64,000 bases of DNA from positions 88,238,411 to 88,302,410 of the forward strand of contig NC_092793.1 of assembly GCF_918797505.1 (NCBI RefSeq), read 5' to 3'. A program made the translations under genes and the position numbers. The notes under the pieces are model-generated. The model was not told the origin of the DNA and did no database searches. It saw only the letters and a program-made list of their open reading frames with translations. Origin of the DNA: Bemisia tabaci (lineage: Eukaryota > Arthropoda > Insecta > Hemiptera > Aleyrodidae). Below are positions 1-10,517 of this stretch, piece by piece (the first letter of the stretch is position 1; each line of letters begins with the position of its first letter).

Positions 1-480
1 CAAGATTCGCTCCGCCGGTTTCTTCTTCGACGCTCCGGCACCCATCTTTGGGAGAGCCAAGATTCGTTCGATCGACCGCTCCACCGGTTTCGTCTTCTTC
101 TTCGACGCTCTCTTCTTCTTCTTCTTAGGTTTCGGTTTTTTCGCTGCCACCGTCTTGTTTAGTCCCATTCCGAGTTTGGCTTTGAGTTTCATAGCGTTCG
201 TTACGGCGTATGCTGCCGCTCTTTCACCCAACGATGAGTCGGACGCTTTCACACGTTCCCAAGCTCTGTCGGCAAGTATGAGATCGGCTTTGTTCCTCTC
301 GGTGGTGTCTTTGGTCTTACTGTAAGCGATGTCGTGGGACTTGCAAGCTTCGTCGAGCGGATTTATACCCGGATCTCCGCGTTTCAATCGTTCTGCGAGG
401 CGAGTGCCCGGTCCGCAGTACCTGTAGTCGCCCGGTAAGTGTAGTTCGAACGGTAGTGAATTTATCAACGAGTTTAACAG
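1..480 (-). pseudogene. Polinton phospholipase A2 (VP1-like) gene, 3' portion, truncated by window edge
   Basis: Reading the minus strand gives an open frame from 480 to position 1 that continues past the window edge. It carries the two hallmarks of the parvovirus VP1-type phospholipase A2 fold: a calcium-loop motif YCGPGT (about 399-420) and the catalytic His-Asp pair in HDIAY (His codon 334-336, Asp codon 331-333). A long Lys/Arg-rich stretch follows (about 70-170), like a nuclear localisation signal. In parvoviruses this enzyme acts on endosomal membranes during entry; PLA2 proteins are also known from Polinton/adintovirus elements, which fits the packaging ATPase and integrase next door. 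The frame is broken: its first codons lie at 7025-7075, on the far side of a retrotransposon insertion, so this copy should be non-functional. Confident on the family, inferential on role. Confidence 0.8.
468..480. repeat. Left target-site duplication of the R1-like element
   Basis: The 13-base word ACGAGTTTAACAG here recurs exactly at 7012-7024, immediately after the element's poly(A) tail. It can be read as 14 bases if the preceding A is counted, but that A is ambiguous next to the tail. The two copies delimit one target-primed insertion and define the element as 481-7011. Confidence 0.93.
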
Positions 481-1020
481 GTTGGCAACAGCGCGTCGAG
501 TTGGCCAAACCTACGTTCTGCTTCGGTCTGCGAAAATCGTGTTTTTTAGCCCAAACAAGAACCTTTTTCTTTTTTAAAAGTGGAATAGTGTGTTTGTGAA
601 GAACTTTTGAACCGTTGTGCGTGTGTTTTTCCGCTCTATCACCCCTTTTTAGGGGTGAAACTCCAGTTTTTCCAAAGCCTAAGAGGTTATGTAAGCACGT
701 ATGTATGGTGATTTTGTGTTTGTGTGCGTGTTTAAGTGCCGAATGATTGCCAGTTCTCACGAAACTCTTTCAATTTTTGGTCCGGCGCGCATGCGCATTA
801 TGAAGTAAACTTGGCAAACATAGAACTCTAATCAAACTTTAGTACCAATCAATTTTGTCGTTTTATCGGACCTTTGCCGATTTCACACTGTTGCCCTCAA
901 AAGTGTTAATCACGTCTTTTGGACTTAGTCTTTCTCAGGAAAGCGCTATCAGATTTTGATAGCACAACGGAAGAAGACACGAACCTTTCTGTGACGCACT
1001 CAAATCGACTCATCGCAGCG

Positions 1021-3155
1021 ATGACGAAAAAATGCACGCAGCACAGAGTGGTCCACTGCAGTACTTGTAAATGCTTAATGCATCAAGTCACGGACTGCTT
1101 GGATCAGGAATGTTGCGACACACGCTTGCACCTCATTTATTTGGAACATGCAACAAACTCTGGAACCACGGATCAAACAGAAAATAAATCAAAGGATAAT
1201 GGAAATACGGACAAAACACGGAAAACTGAGGAAGAAAAAATCGAAACGGCCATGAAAGAAAACTTGGAAGCAATGGAGATCATACGGAACATGATATGCG
1301 ATCTGGACAACGATAACAGTACTAAGGAACTAAAAATCGGAAAGAAAACCTTTAATAAAGGAAACGAGACAAGGAGAAATCTGATGAAATCAATGGAATA
1401 CAGGAAAGAATACACGAAAACACTTAAGGAAGAACTGGACAGAATAAGGAATAAAACTGGAATTGGAGAACAACCGGAAAAGAGAACAATCCCACAATTA
1501 AACGAACATGATGCTGACAATGAGATGGAAATCGAAATAACAAATGAGCTCAAGAGAAGAAGACAGGAAATTTTGGACATATCTTTCGACGAGTTATGCG
1601 GTGATGACGACTCAGTCTTTGAAAACAAACCTAAAAGTTTAAAAAGATTGAGATCCTCAACGCCAAAAGGCTCCAGAAACGAGATAGGAAAACAAAGAAT
1701 TTCAAGAGAAAATTCACCAATTTTAAACACCAGAAACAGAAGAAACTCCCTTCCAGCGAACACTAAGAACACCAAGGAAAACAAAGAAGTACAAAAAGAT
1801 ACTAACATGGAAGATTTATTGAACACCTTTATGCAGAAATTCGCAGAACAAGGAGAGTTAATAGGGAAATTACAAAAGGAAAACGAGAGAAACTTTAAGA
1901 AACTCGGAGAGGAAAACTCGAAAATGATAAAGGACTTAGTTTCAAAAATGGAAAACATAAAAGCGACTCCAATTAAAGCACCGGAAATAGAAAAATTAGA
2001 GAAGGAACTTAAAGAAAGCAAGGAAGAACTCAAAAAACTCAGGACGGAAAACGGAAAACTCACAAAATCAACGAACGACCTCAAAGAAGAAATCAAGAAA
2101 CTCAATAAAAGCATCGAAAAATCCACCGAATTGCAAAAAGAAGAAAATAAGAAGACATTGGAAAAATTGGAGAAAATAGACAAGAATATGATCACAGGAA
2201 AAACAGCGGAAAAAATCATAAAGGAAACAAAAAGCAAGCAGGAACTCAGAGAACAAAGAGAGAAAAATGAAAAATCCTTGAAGAAAAGTATAATAAACAA
2301 GGACACTAACAACATCCATTTCAAGCTCACTGCAGAAAATAGGAAAGGAGAAGAAATAAGTAAAGACTTCAAAGAAATAGCACCCCGGACTCATCAATAA
2401 CCATTAATAAAACTTATGCAGAATCAATTTCAGTAAACTGCAAAAAAGAACAAGAAGAAGAAGTTAGGAAGATCGCGGAAGAAAAGAAAATCACCCTACA
2501 AATCATAAAGCAACCAGGAAATGTCTTCAAAATAACTAATGTGGACGACACTATAGAGAAAGATAAAATCTACAGCCACATTTACAAAAACATCACAGGA
2601 ACCGCAGATTGGACTGAAGAAAAAGTCAAGGAATCACTCACCGTCTTCGCGGATAGGAAAAGAACGTGGAAAACAGCCAAAGGAGTATCCATGAGCAGAT
2701 GGATGTTCATCAGAGCTACAAACGGACTGGAAAAAATCTTAGCAACCAAAAATAAAATCAAGATAGGCTTCAGTATCTCCTTCATCTGCCCTACAATAAT
2801 AGTAACACCATGTGGAAAATGCGGTTCAGTTTTTCACATAACCAAGCAATGTGAGGAAAAGGAACTGTGCTGGTCGTGCGGAAGCACCGATCATAAAAAC
2901 AAGGACTGCAAAGAAAGAAAAACCCTTAAATGCATAAACTGTACAAGGGAAGGCAAAAAGGAAACTAATCACTCACTAACAGACGAACGAAAATGCATCA
3001 TCTTTAGGAGAGCAATGGAAAGAGCCAGAAGAAATGCAGGCATCTACGAAAAACCGGAAGAAGAAGATTTTAAAAATACGGAGGGTAGTGTCCGATATCA
3101 TCGTTATAACTCTCAAGATGATGATATGGAGACTGAAAACCCCCCCTCAGTATGA
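1021..3155 (+). pseudogene. R1-like ORF1 (Gag-like nucleic-acid-binding protein), one frameshift
   Basis: The first ATG in the open frame is at 1021 (the frame is open from 919 without an ATG). The protein would coat element RNA and deliver it to the nucleus. The N-terminal part has a short Cys/His cluster, then a long charged, coiled-coil-like Lys/Glu-rich region (about 1800-2330). The frame stops at 2398-2400; a second frame, open across the same place, carries on to 3155. The shift lies near the CCCC run at about 2383. The second frame holds three zinc knuckles: CGKCGSVFHITKQC, CWSCGSTDHKNKDC (both C-x2-C-x4-H-x4-C) and a longer CINC...H...C, about 2812-3000. The stop TGA at 3153-3155 overlaps the ORF2 start. 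Confidence 0.85.
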
Positions 3156-6100
3156 TGAACAGGAATAAAAATTCCTTCAACATTCTTTCAGACGACGCAT
3201 CAACCTCAGACGATCATTACCAAACAGTTCATCATACGAACAGAAACTTTTTCCAATTCTTACCCCCTTTACACCATCTAATACATGACGAAACACCGGA
3301 ACCGGAAATTTTAATGGACACTACTAGAATGACATTTTTTGATGAAGACTTCGATAACCTCTCAGAAAATGAAATTCAATATAGTCAAACTGCAGTAGGC
3401 CCACCAAACGATCTATCCGTATCTTCAGACAATGAATCCTCATCAACAATTTTCACTCAAAAAGAGTTAAGAAAGAAAATTAAAAAATTAACATTTGATC
3501 AGCTCAATCATACAATTGATAACGAAGATGGCACGCGACACTCCGAGACGAGTAACAACGAGATCATATCGGAGATTAAATTCTTCACTAGATTAAACGG
3601 AGAGTTAATTCCTCTTAAACTAGACGGAACACAAAGCGTCAATAATCAATTAACGACCAGCCCAGTCACCTCTACACCTGTACCCGCTTTCAATGCCAAT
3701 CACGGATTTAAAGCCATTCTATGCAATGCAAGAAAAAGGATTATCAGTACGGATACTATAAATAACCTAGCCTCAGTTCACAATGCCGGAATAATACTAC
3801 TGACAGAACCAAATGCCAGTAAAAGCAAGAGAGAAAATTACTTCACCTCTACCGACGAAAAAGTAGCCATTAAAACAAACAAAAATTTAATTGGATCTAC
3901 TGATGAATGGACCGAGGAAGGAAATTTCTGTAAATTTAAATGGCAAGAACTAACACTGATTTGCTGCTATCTAAACACCAAAGACGGAGACAATGGCCTA
4001 GAAACTTCTCTTTTGAAAATGGAAAAACTACTGAAAGACGCTCAAGGAAAAACTATCATTATGGGTGACTTTAATAGTCGGTCCTCGTGCTGGGGCGATA
4101 TCCAAACGAATGAAAGAGGAAAACGAGTGGAAGATTGGATGTTGAGTAATAATCTGTATTGTGTGAATGATTCAAATAACTTTGTGCCAACATTTGTAGG
4201 TCACAGAGGTAAATCAGTAATAGACTTAATCTTCACCACAGAAGATATTTATGAGAATGTCTCTATGGAAGTTTTAGACAAGGAAAACCTCAGTGATCAC
4301 AGGGCAATCGTGTTAACCTACAACAAAAACGCAGGGAAAGCAAACTTTATTTCTAATCCTACCGGATGGTTTGTCAATCCTAAGAACTACAACCTATACA
4401 CTCAAGAGACCCAAAAAAGAATTCAGAATGAAACAGAAGACCTTAACCCGGAATCTTGTAAAAGGATAATCACCGAAGCAGCAAACATCGCCTTTCTCCA
4501 AAAAACAACAAAACACAAGAACAAAAATAGTGTATTGGTGGAACAACAGGATTAAAAAGCTATACAAAGACAATGAAAGACTGAGAAGTAAGATAAGTTT
4601 CTTTAAAAAGCAAAAAAGACCAACGTCAATTTTGCAACAGAAATTATCAGACAACAGGAAAAACATAGAAGAAGAAATAGCCAAATCCAAAACTAAGAAA
4701 TGGAAGAAAATGATATCCGATCTCGACCAAGATATATGGGGCACGGGATATAAAGTTACGAGTAAGAAAACTGAAAAGCCCAGCTACGCACGACATGAAT
4801 ACATTGTCTAATGAAGAAACAGTAAAAGTAATAAAAGACTTATTTCCCGTACACCCGGAAACAAACTGGGAACAAGATAACACCAAAAATAGAAGACATT
4901 CCCGATGTAACAAAAGAAGAAATTCAAGAATCAATGAAAAAACTTAAACCCAAAAAGTCACCTGGGCCAGACTCGATTCCACAAATCCTAGTGAAACTGT
5001 TCATCGCAAACAATATTGAAAAAGTAAGAATAATGATAAATAACATGGTCAAAACATCAACCTTTCCGCCCGAATGGAAAAAGGCGAGATTAACCCTGAT
5101 AGACAAACCAAAAAAGAACAAAACAGATAAAAAGAAGTTCAGGCCTATATGCATATTAAATGCTTTTTCTAAAGTATTAGAATATGTCATACAGGAAAGA
5201 CTGGTAAAAACGGTGAAACTATCGGATAGGCAGTATGGGTTTCGTAAAGGCAGATCAACGATACATGCGGTTAAAAGACTAGTTGAAATTTATGAAAAAA
5301 ATAGACAAGTGCCTTATAACAAGAGAAACATGCTTTGTTTAATTGGTATTGACGTAAAAAATGCGTTCAATTGCTTACGATGGACAGATGTGATTAAAGA
5401 ACTTGAAAATCAGAAAGTTCCAGAATACCTAGTCGCCCTGATGCAAAGTTATTTAGAGGAAAGATATGTTGAATCAGGAGAGTTGATCTTTAAAGTTACA
5501 TCCGGAAGTTTTCAAGGAAGTATAATCGGACCGCTTCTCTGGAACATCGTGTACGACCCCATCATAAGAAGTAAGACGGATCCGCATGCCGAAAAACTGG
5601 CATATGCGGACGATATGCTAGAAATTTTGTTAACACACAACAGAGTTACTCTCCTGAGAGACAGCGAGAAGATTACATCTCAATTAAACAAGGAATTAAA
5701 AAAGCGTGATCTTACCATGGAATGCAGCAAAACTGAAGCGTTGATACTTGAAGGCAAAAAGAAGGACACGGAAAATGCGGAGATATCTGTAGATGGACAG
5801 ATCATGAAGGTTGGGACATCGCTGAGATACCTTGGCTTTTTCTTTAACAAGGGTCTCAGCATGTCCCACCATCTGAGAACTGTATGTGAAAAGGCCAAGA
5901 GAGTGACTGGACATTTCAGGTCGATACTACCCAATGTAGACGGTCCAAGTTTCATGAAGAGGAAGCTAATCGTCCACGCCATTCTGTCCATTCTGTGGTA
6001 CGGGGTGGAAATATGGTCGAATACCTGCAACAAGAAAACACACATCAAACTAATCACCAAGACCATAAGACCACTGAAACGAGGACTAGCCTGTGCTTAC

Positions 6101-6718
6101 AGGACGGTCAGTAATAACGTCTTAGATGTGATAACGGACCTTCCCCCCACTGACCTGCTTATAGAAAAGAAGATAAGAACAATGAGAAAAGAAGAGGATA
6201 AAACAGAACTGGAAGTGGATATCAACAAGAGATGGAATGACAGATGGACTAGCCAGGGAAACCAAGACGACAGATGGCTCCACAGACTTCTCCCCAGCCT
6301 TCAGCCTTGGATAGAGCGCGAGCATGGCGAGACGGACTTCTTTTTGTCTCAGTTTCTGTCTGGCCATGGCTCATTCAACAGCTTTCTTTTTAAACTTAAA
6401 TTGGTCCCCTCCCCTCTTTGCGACCTATGCCTGTCTGCCGAGGATACGCCGGAACATGCGTTCTTCGGCTGCGGCACTATTGTGGGTCGTAAGCTTGACT
6501 TGGAAGCGGAGCTTGGTACTGTTGCCAACCCCGAGAACATTTTGCTGCTTATGATAGAATCTAAAGATAATTGGAACTTAATCAAAAAATACATAACTGA
6601 CATCATAAAGAGGAAAATCAAAAGCAGTAAAAAACCCCCAACACACAGTAGTGTTGCAGCCGGAGGAATATCCCCTAGGGATGGTTCCGGCGTCATCCGG
6701 GCAGACATGCAGCCGTGA
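3152..6718 (+). pseudogene. R1-like ORF2 (APE endonuclease + reverse transcriptase), about three frameshifts
   Basis: ORF2 starts at ATG 3152, overlapping the ORF1 stop as ATGA, which suggests termination-reinitiation. The endonuclease (3700-4320) shows GDFNSRSSCWGD, SVIDLIF and LSDHRAI. The frame then breaks at about 4500-4530, about 4780-4810 and about 4880-4890, and each break is followed by clearly continuing homology (for example YWWNNRIKKLY after the first). The reverse transcriptase (about 4900-5900) shows KSPGPDSIP, RPICILNAFSKVLE, QYGFRKGRST, GIDVKNAFN, FQGSIIGPLLWN and the catalytic YADD (about 5602-5613). A C-terminal CDLC...H...C zinc motif (about 6420-6475) is typical of the R1 group. 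The enzyme nicks target DNA and reverse-transcribes the RNA there. The frameshifts should abolish it. Confidence 0.9.
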
Positions 6719-7011
6719 GTTTGGTTTAGTTGGTCGGCTCGACCTCGGTCCCCGATCTCCCTAGCCAGCTCCTGATCAGAGCCTTTTTCTAAATTCTAGA
6801 GCCAAAACCAACATATGATAGTTTAACCGACTAGATGACCATCTGGCCGAAACCCACCCCATGTTGGGGTGGTAGTGCGAAACGGATGGGAATCGAAATC
6901 CCCGACTTTGGTTTACCACAGCCGGTGGAGCAAGTAGCTTAAATTGTCATATCTTCGAGAAGATTCGCCACTTTTTCTCCCGGAAGAACTACAAAAAAAA
7001 AAAAAAAAAAA
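6719..7011 (+). other. R1-like 3' UTR and poly(A) tail
   Basis: This stretch is non-coding between the ORF2 stop and the duplicated target. It ends in a run of about 19 A residues. A CCCCATGTTGGGGT inverted word at about 6858-6872 could form a small hairpin in the RNA. Confidence 0.8.
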
Positions 7012-7075
7012 ACGAGTTTAACAGTCCACGTCCTCGATTGGTTTTGCTGCAAGTTGATGTTCTTCTCGGTGACAT
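7012..7075 (-). pseudogene. Polinton PLA2 gene, 5' portion
   Basis: The first codons of the phospholipase A2 gene lie here on the minus strand, with the ATG at 7075-7073. They run into the 13-bp duplicated target (7012-7024), and the frame resumes at 480 across the inserted retrotransposon. The start therefore lies only 78 bp from the divergent ATPase start. Confidence 0.75.
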
Positions 7076-7153
7076 ACTCTGACGAAAATCTCCATACTAT
7101 TTATACGGAGAAGTAAAAAAAATAACTGTCCGATAAAATAGGGAACGAATACG
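7076..7153. promoter_or_regulatory. Divergent intergenic region between PLA2 and packaging ATPase
   Basis: A 78-bp gap separates two head-to-head start codons (7075 minus, 7154 plus) and so must hold the promoter elements for both. An AT-rich word TATTTATAC at about 7098-7106 could serve as a TATA-like element. This is inferred from position and not from a defined motif. Confidence 0.4.
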
Positions 7154-7858
7154 ATGCGACTCGTCAAGCAAAGAAAGTCACTGCGAGTCCGGAACCTCGA
7201 CAAACGGAAGAAGCAAAATGAAAACCGACGACAACGACGACGACACAGTGAACTGTTACCGAACAGTATCCGTTGCATTGTCGTTGGACCGTCCAACTGC
7301 GGTAAAACAAACGTGATGGTTTGCTTGCTACAACATCCGAACGGATTGAAGTTCCGCAACGTGTACTTGTACTCCAAGACACCGTTCCAACCAAAGTACG
7401 AAGAACTGCGTCAGATATTCGACGGAATCGACGGTCTCGGATACAACGTCTATTCGGACACGGCCGAGATTGTTCCACCAAACGATGCCGCATCAGACTC
7501 GGTCTTCATTTTCGATGATGTCGCTTGTGACAAACAAAATGCGATGCGGGAATATTTCAGTATGGGAAGACACAGCTCGGTCGACAGTTTCTACTTGTGT
7601 CAAACGTATTCTCGCATACCGAAACAATTGATTCGCGATAACGCTAACCTGCTCGTAGTTTTCAAACAGGACAATACAAACTTGCGACACATCTACGACG
7701 ATCACGTCAACACAGATTTCACGTTCGAAGATTTCAGACACATCTGCTCGGTGTGCTGGCAGGACAAGTACGGGTTTTTAGTCATCGATAAAGATAGTAA
7801 TAAGAACGAGGGAAGGTACCGGAAAGGTTTCGATACTTTTATTGAACAAGATGGATAA
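7154..7858 (+). CDS. Polinton/adintovirus packaging ATPase (A32/FtsK-HerA type)
   Basis: A 234-aa protein with a Walker A P-loop GPSNCGKT (residues 45-52) and a Walker B FIFDDV (118-123), followed by a QTYSRIP region that fits the sensor segment of A32-like ATPases. This enzyme powers translocation of viral DNA into preformed capsids. The N-terminus (residues 1-31) is strongly basic. The length matches the short packaging ATPases of Polintons. The ATG at 7154 is the only sensible start. The stop TAA (7856-7858) overlaps the next gene's ATG (7851), a virus-like compaction. The frame is intact. Confidence 0.88.
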   Translation: MRLVKQRKSLRVRNLDKRKKQNENRRQRRRHSELLPNSIRCIVVGPSNCGKTNVMVCLLQHPNGLKFRNVYLYSKTPFQPKYEELRQIFDGIDGLGYNVYSDTAEIVPPNDAASDSVFIFDDVACDKQNAMREYFSMGRHSSVDSFYLCQTYSRIPKQLIRDNANLLVVFKQDNTNLRHIYDDHVNTDFTFEDFRHICSVCWQDKYGFLVIDKDSNKNEGRYRKGFDTFIEQDG

Positions 7859-8888
7859 CTTATCGTTGTCGACGATCGCTCAGAAATACGGTAGTATCGA
7901 TAAAATCCGTCAAGATATCAAACGGAAGTTAAATACCATTCGCACCGGAGAGGCGGACGCTCAGGTGACGTTGAAGAAAGTTTTCAAACCGTTGACAGAT
8001 CCGCTCGCAGCGTTGCAGAAAACTGTGTCGTCGTCGTCAACTCCCGCACTTGTCGCTGCTCCTCAGGAAAAGAAAACCAAGATCGAAGCTTCAAAATCGG
8101 AAACGAAAGATGGAACAACGTTTGTTGATAGTTTATTTGCTTCGTTCGGATCACCGAAAAATATAAACAACGATGATGATGACGATTCAAAGGAGGATGA
8201 TGATGATGATGACGATGATGAATCGTTCCAAGATGCAACGGGTAAAGAACAAACAACGAGTCGCACTGAAGACGACGACGTCGATTCTCGAAACACAATC
8301 ACTGCCCCGCACGTACAGTTCTACTTGGACGATCTGGAGAAACAACCGAAACAATCCGATACCACGTATGGTGTGCGGAAAGCAATCAACGGAAACTATC
8401 TTATCGGAAACCGAACCATAAGTTTCGATTCGGACGGACGACTAATCTTGGACGGTGGCGATGAGGTGTTCGAACCGACACCCGGGTTCTTGGAGCTCAT
8501 TTTCAAGAAACATCCGCGTAATTACACAGCAGATGATCGTGCTAATTTCCAACGAGTAGTTACGCTCACCAATGCGCATTGGAGGAATCATCATCCACAC
8601 GGTAGACCCAACTCGAACCGCAGTCAAAAATACCGCGATCTCATCAAACCTTTGTTCGCTACATCTACTCCGAGATCAACGAGGAAGTCATCGCGTAAAA
8701 AATTGAAGAAAGGCTCCGGTATGAAAATTCACCGTGCGAAACGGGAACTCGTCTATTGGGACGATCCGAACGAATTGGTCCAACGTCTCGTTTTACTTGT
8801 AGCTTCGAAACAAGCTGGTCACACCGATCACGATCGTGAAATTCTGAGTATCGTCGAAGAGCTTCGCGAAGCGGATTACATCCACTAA
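7851..8888 (+). CDS. DUF8207-type Polinton protein, function unknown
   Basis: A 345-aa protein read from ATG 7851; the longer frame from 7842 would need a TTG. An N-terminal helical part is followed by an Asp-rich stretch (8170-8225, GATGATGAT repeats). A conserved-looking core follows: YGVRKAINGNYLIGN, then TPGFLELIF, then RNYTADDR...TNAHWRNH (about 8365-8600). A Lys/Arg-rich segment and a C-terminal YWDDPNELVQRL helix close it. I recognise the core as the kind of domain labelled DUF8207 in insect proteins associated with Polintons. A virion or core role is a guess from context only. The frame is intact and it overlaps the ATPase stop by 8 bases. Confidence 0.7.
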   Translation: MDNLSLSTIAQKYGSIDKIRQDIKRKLNTIRTGEADAQVTLKKVFKPLTDPLAALQKTVSSSSTPALVAAPQEKKTKIEASKSETKDGTTFVDSLFASFGSPKNINNDDDDDSKEDDDDDDDDESFQDATGKEQTTSRTEDDDVDSRNTITAPHVQFYLDDLEKQPKQSDTTYGVRKAINGNYLIGNRTISFDSDGRLILDGGDEVFEPTPGFLELIFKKHPRNYTADDRANFQRVVTLTNAHWRNHHPHGRPNSNRSQKYRDLIKPLFATSTPRSTRKSSRKKLKKGSGMKIHRAKRELVYWDDPNELVQRLVLLVASKQAGHTDHDREILSIVEELREADYIH

Positions 8889-8907
8889 ATATAGGTTCCG
8901 CACAAAA

Positions 8908-9243
8908 ATGAGTCACACCGACCGGTTTGGAAGATCGAAAGGGACTTACGTTCGCAACACGAAGCAAGGTCTCAAAGGTGACGGTTTCTTACTGGATCCC
9001 GACGGAAATTATCTCGTATCCAACAAACGGATCCGACAACTGCAAGATCCCGAAGAGGATACCGACGCCGTGAACAAACAATGGACAGACTCGAGGTGGA
9101 CGGAAGCTATGAATTTAGCACAGCTTTGTTTGGAGAGAATGGAAGAATACAAAAGTATCGCGCAACGACTCGAGACGAAATTATCACGACTGGAAAATAG
9201 AATCAGTCAATTAGAGGTTGTGAATCGAATGAAAGGAAAATAG
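8908..9243 (+). CDS. Small fiber-like/coiled-coil protein, copy 1
   Basis: A 111-aa protein with a segment LVSNKRIRQLQDPEEDTDAV (residues 34-53). This resembles the ANKRI..V.DP....DAV..KY motif found at the start of trimeric fiber shafts in phages and viruses. A C-terminal heptad-rich coiled coil (about residues 70-108) follows. It is a close paralogue of the next gene, 7 bases downstream. The start ATG follows 19 bases after the previous stop. Inferred role: a trimeric virion spike or attachment protein; this is unproven. Confidence 0.6.
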   Translation: MSHTDRFGRSKGTYVRNTKQGLKGDGFLLDPDGNYLVSNKRIRQLQDPEEDTDAVNKQWTDSRWTEAMNLAQLCLERMEEYKSIAQRLETKLSRLENRISQLEVVNRMKGK

Positions 9244-9250
9244 TGTTGCG

Positions 9251-9556
9251 ATGAGTCACACGGACGGTTTTGGCCGATCGAAATTCCGCCGCGGTCCAAA
9301 AGGTGACGGATTCTCACTGGATTCCGACGGAAATTATATCGTATCGAACAAACGGATTCGTCAAGTGCAAGATCCCGAAAGCGATGAGGATGCGGTGAAC
9401 AAACAATGGTCCGAACGGAAGTGGAAGGAAGCCATGAAATTAGCTCAACACTGTCTGGAGCGTATCCACCAACTTCAGCAATCTTACAATCGTCTGGTTA
9501 AAATAGTAGCAACGAAACAGCATTTGAATCGAGAGAGCGGACGACGTCGACGGTAA
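9251..9556 (+). CDS. Small fiber-like/coiled-coil protein, copy 2
   Basis: A 101-aa paralogue of the preceding gene. Both begin MSHTD-FGRSK, share GDGF.LD.DGNY.VSNKRIRQ.QDPE..DAVNKQW, and end in a coiled coil, here with a different, basic tail. The two arose by tandem duplication and diverged mainly at the C-terminus. It ends 5 bases before the integrase ATG. The frame is intact, which argues that both copies were maintained. Confidence 0.6.
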   Translation: MSHTDGFGRSKFRRGPKGDGFSLDSDGNYIVSNKRIRQVQDPESDEDAVNKQWSERKWKEAMKLAQHCLERIHQLQQSYNRLVKIVATKQHLNRESGRRRR

Positions 9557-9561
9557 TTATC

Positions 9562-10506
9562 ATGTCGGCAGAAAAACGTGGGATCGTCGAGGAGCTACAT
9601 AAACCTGCACGACGAAACTATCCGCGTCGTAAAGTACGGATTCTCGGATTGTTCGATTTATGGCAAGCCGATCTCGTCGAGATGCAACCGTACGCCTCGG
9701 TCAACAAAGGATACAGATATCTCCTCACCGTCATCGACGCGTGCTCGAAAAAGGCGTGGGCCGAACCGCTCAAATCGAAAACGGCCACGGATGTCACTTT
9801 TGCTCTGCAACGCGTTCTCAAAGCGGCCGGAAAGTCACCGAAACATTTACAAGTCGACATGGGCTCGGAATTCTACAACTCCAAATGTCAGGCATTGATG
9901 AAGCGTCACCATATCAATATGTACAGCTCGTTCTCGACAACCAAAGCCTCCATTGTGGAGCGATTCAACCGAACGCTCAAAACGAAGATGTGGAAAGAGT
10001 TCAGCGCGCAAGGATCGTACAAGTGGGTAGATCTATTACCGAAACTCATCCGTGAATATAACGGGAGCGTTCATCGCACAATCGGGATGAAACCAATCGA
10101 TGTCACCGAAAAGGATGTACCGATGATCCTGCAAAAGCTTCGTGGACCGCCGCTGAGTAAAAATGAAAAGAGACGTCTGGCCAGACGAAAACTGAATGTC
10201 GGTGATCACGTCCGGATCTCGAGACTCAAAGCCATGTTCGAGAAAGGATACACACCGAATTGGAGCACGGAAATTTTCAAGATTGTCAGCGTCAATCCCA
10301 CCGTTCCGATCACGTACGATCTGAAAGACGCACACGATACGATCATCAAAGGAAAATTTTACCGCGAAGAACTCCAACCCACCAACTATAAAGATACGTT
10401 CCTGGTGGAGAAAATTCTGCGTCGCAAGAAAAACCAGGTCTTCGTTAAATGGTTGGGTCTGGACGCGAGTCATAATAGTTGGATCGATAGTAAGGATTTC
10501 GTATAA
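9562..10506 (+). CDS. Polinton integrase with C-terminal chromodomain
   Basis: A 314-aa retroviral-type integrase. The catalytic triad reads as Asp37 (LWQADLVE), Asp99 (LQVDMGSEF) and Glu133 (SIVERFNRT), with 33 residues between the last two. The C-terminal 35 residues (FLVEKILRRKKNQVFVKWLG...SHNSWI) form a chromodomain, which in related integrases can read histone marks and steer integration. The product would insert the linear element DNA with short duplications. No N-terminal HHCC finger is evident, so the protein is short. The frame is intact, and the location near the element terminus fits Polintons. Confidence 0.9.
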   Translation: MSAEKRGIVEELHKPARRNYPRRKVRILGLFDLWQADLVEMQPYASVNKGYRYLLTVIDACSKKAWAEPLKSKTATDVTFALQRVLKAAGKSPKHLQVDMGSEFYNSKCQALMKRHHINMYSSFSTTKASIVERFNRTLKTKMWKEFSAQGSYKWVDLLPKLIREYNGSVHRTIGMKPIDVTEKDVPMILQKLRGPPLSKNEKRRLARRKLNVGDHVRISRLKAMFEKGYTPNWSTEIFKIVSVNPTVPITYDLKDAHDTIIKGKFYREELQPTNYKDTFLVEKILRRKKNQVFVKWLGLDASHNSWIDSKDFV

Positions 10507-10517
10507 ATAATATGCGA

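Larger units (their letters stand above)
481..7011 (+). mobile_element. Near full-length R1-clade non-LTR retrotransposon
   Basis: A 6.5-kb element with a 5' UTR (481-1020), ORF1 with zinc knuckles, ORF2 with endonuclease and reverse transcriptase, a 3' UTR (6719-6992) and a terminal A tract (about 6993-7011), bounded by a 13-bp target-site duplication. The order of domains, three C-terminal knuckles in ORF1, an APE-type endonuclease and a C-terminal CCHC in ORF2 match R1-clade elements. R1 elements of rDNA also make a 13-14 bp duplication, but this target is a Polinton gene and not 28S rDNA. ORF1 has one frameshift and ORF2 about three, so the copy is dead but not old. Confidence 0.88.

Noticed and set aside
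317..760. 147-codon minus-strand frame across the R1 insertion edge
   Set aside because: It crosses the transposon junction and is in a different frame from the PLA2 coding sequence.
1173..2372. 399-codon minus-strand frame rich in Ser, Phe and Leu
   Set aside because: It is the complement of the Lys/Glu-rich coiled coil of R1-like ORF1; the composition is what an antisense shadow gives.
8063..8302. Ser-rich and His-rich minus-strand frames
   Set aside because: Antisense of the Asp-rich GAT repeat in the DUF8207-type gene.
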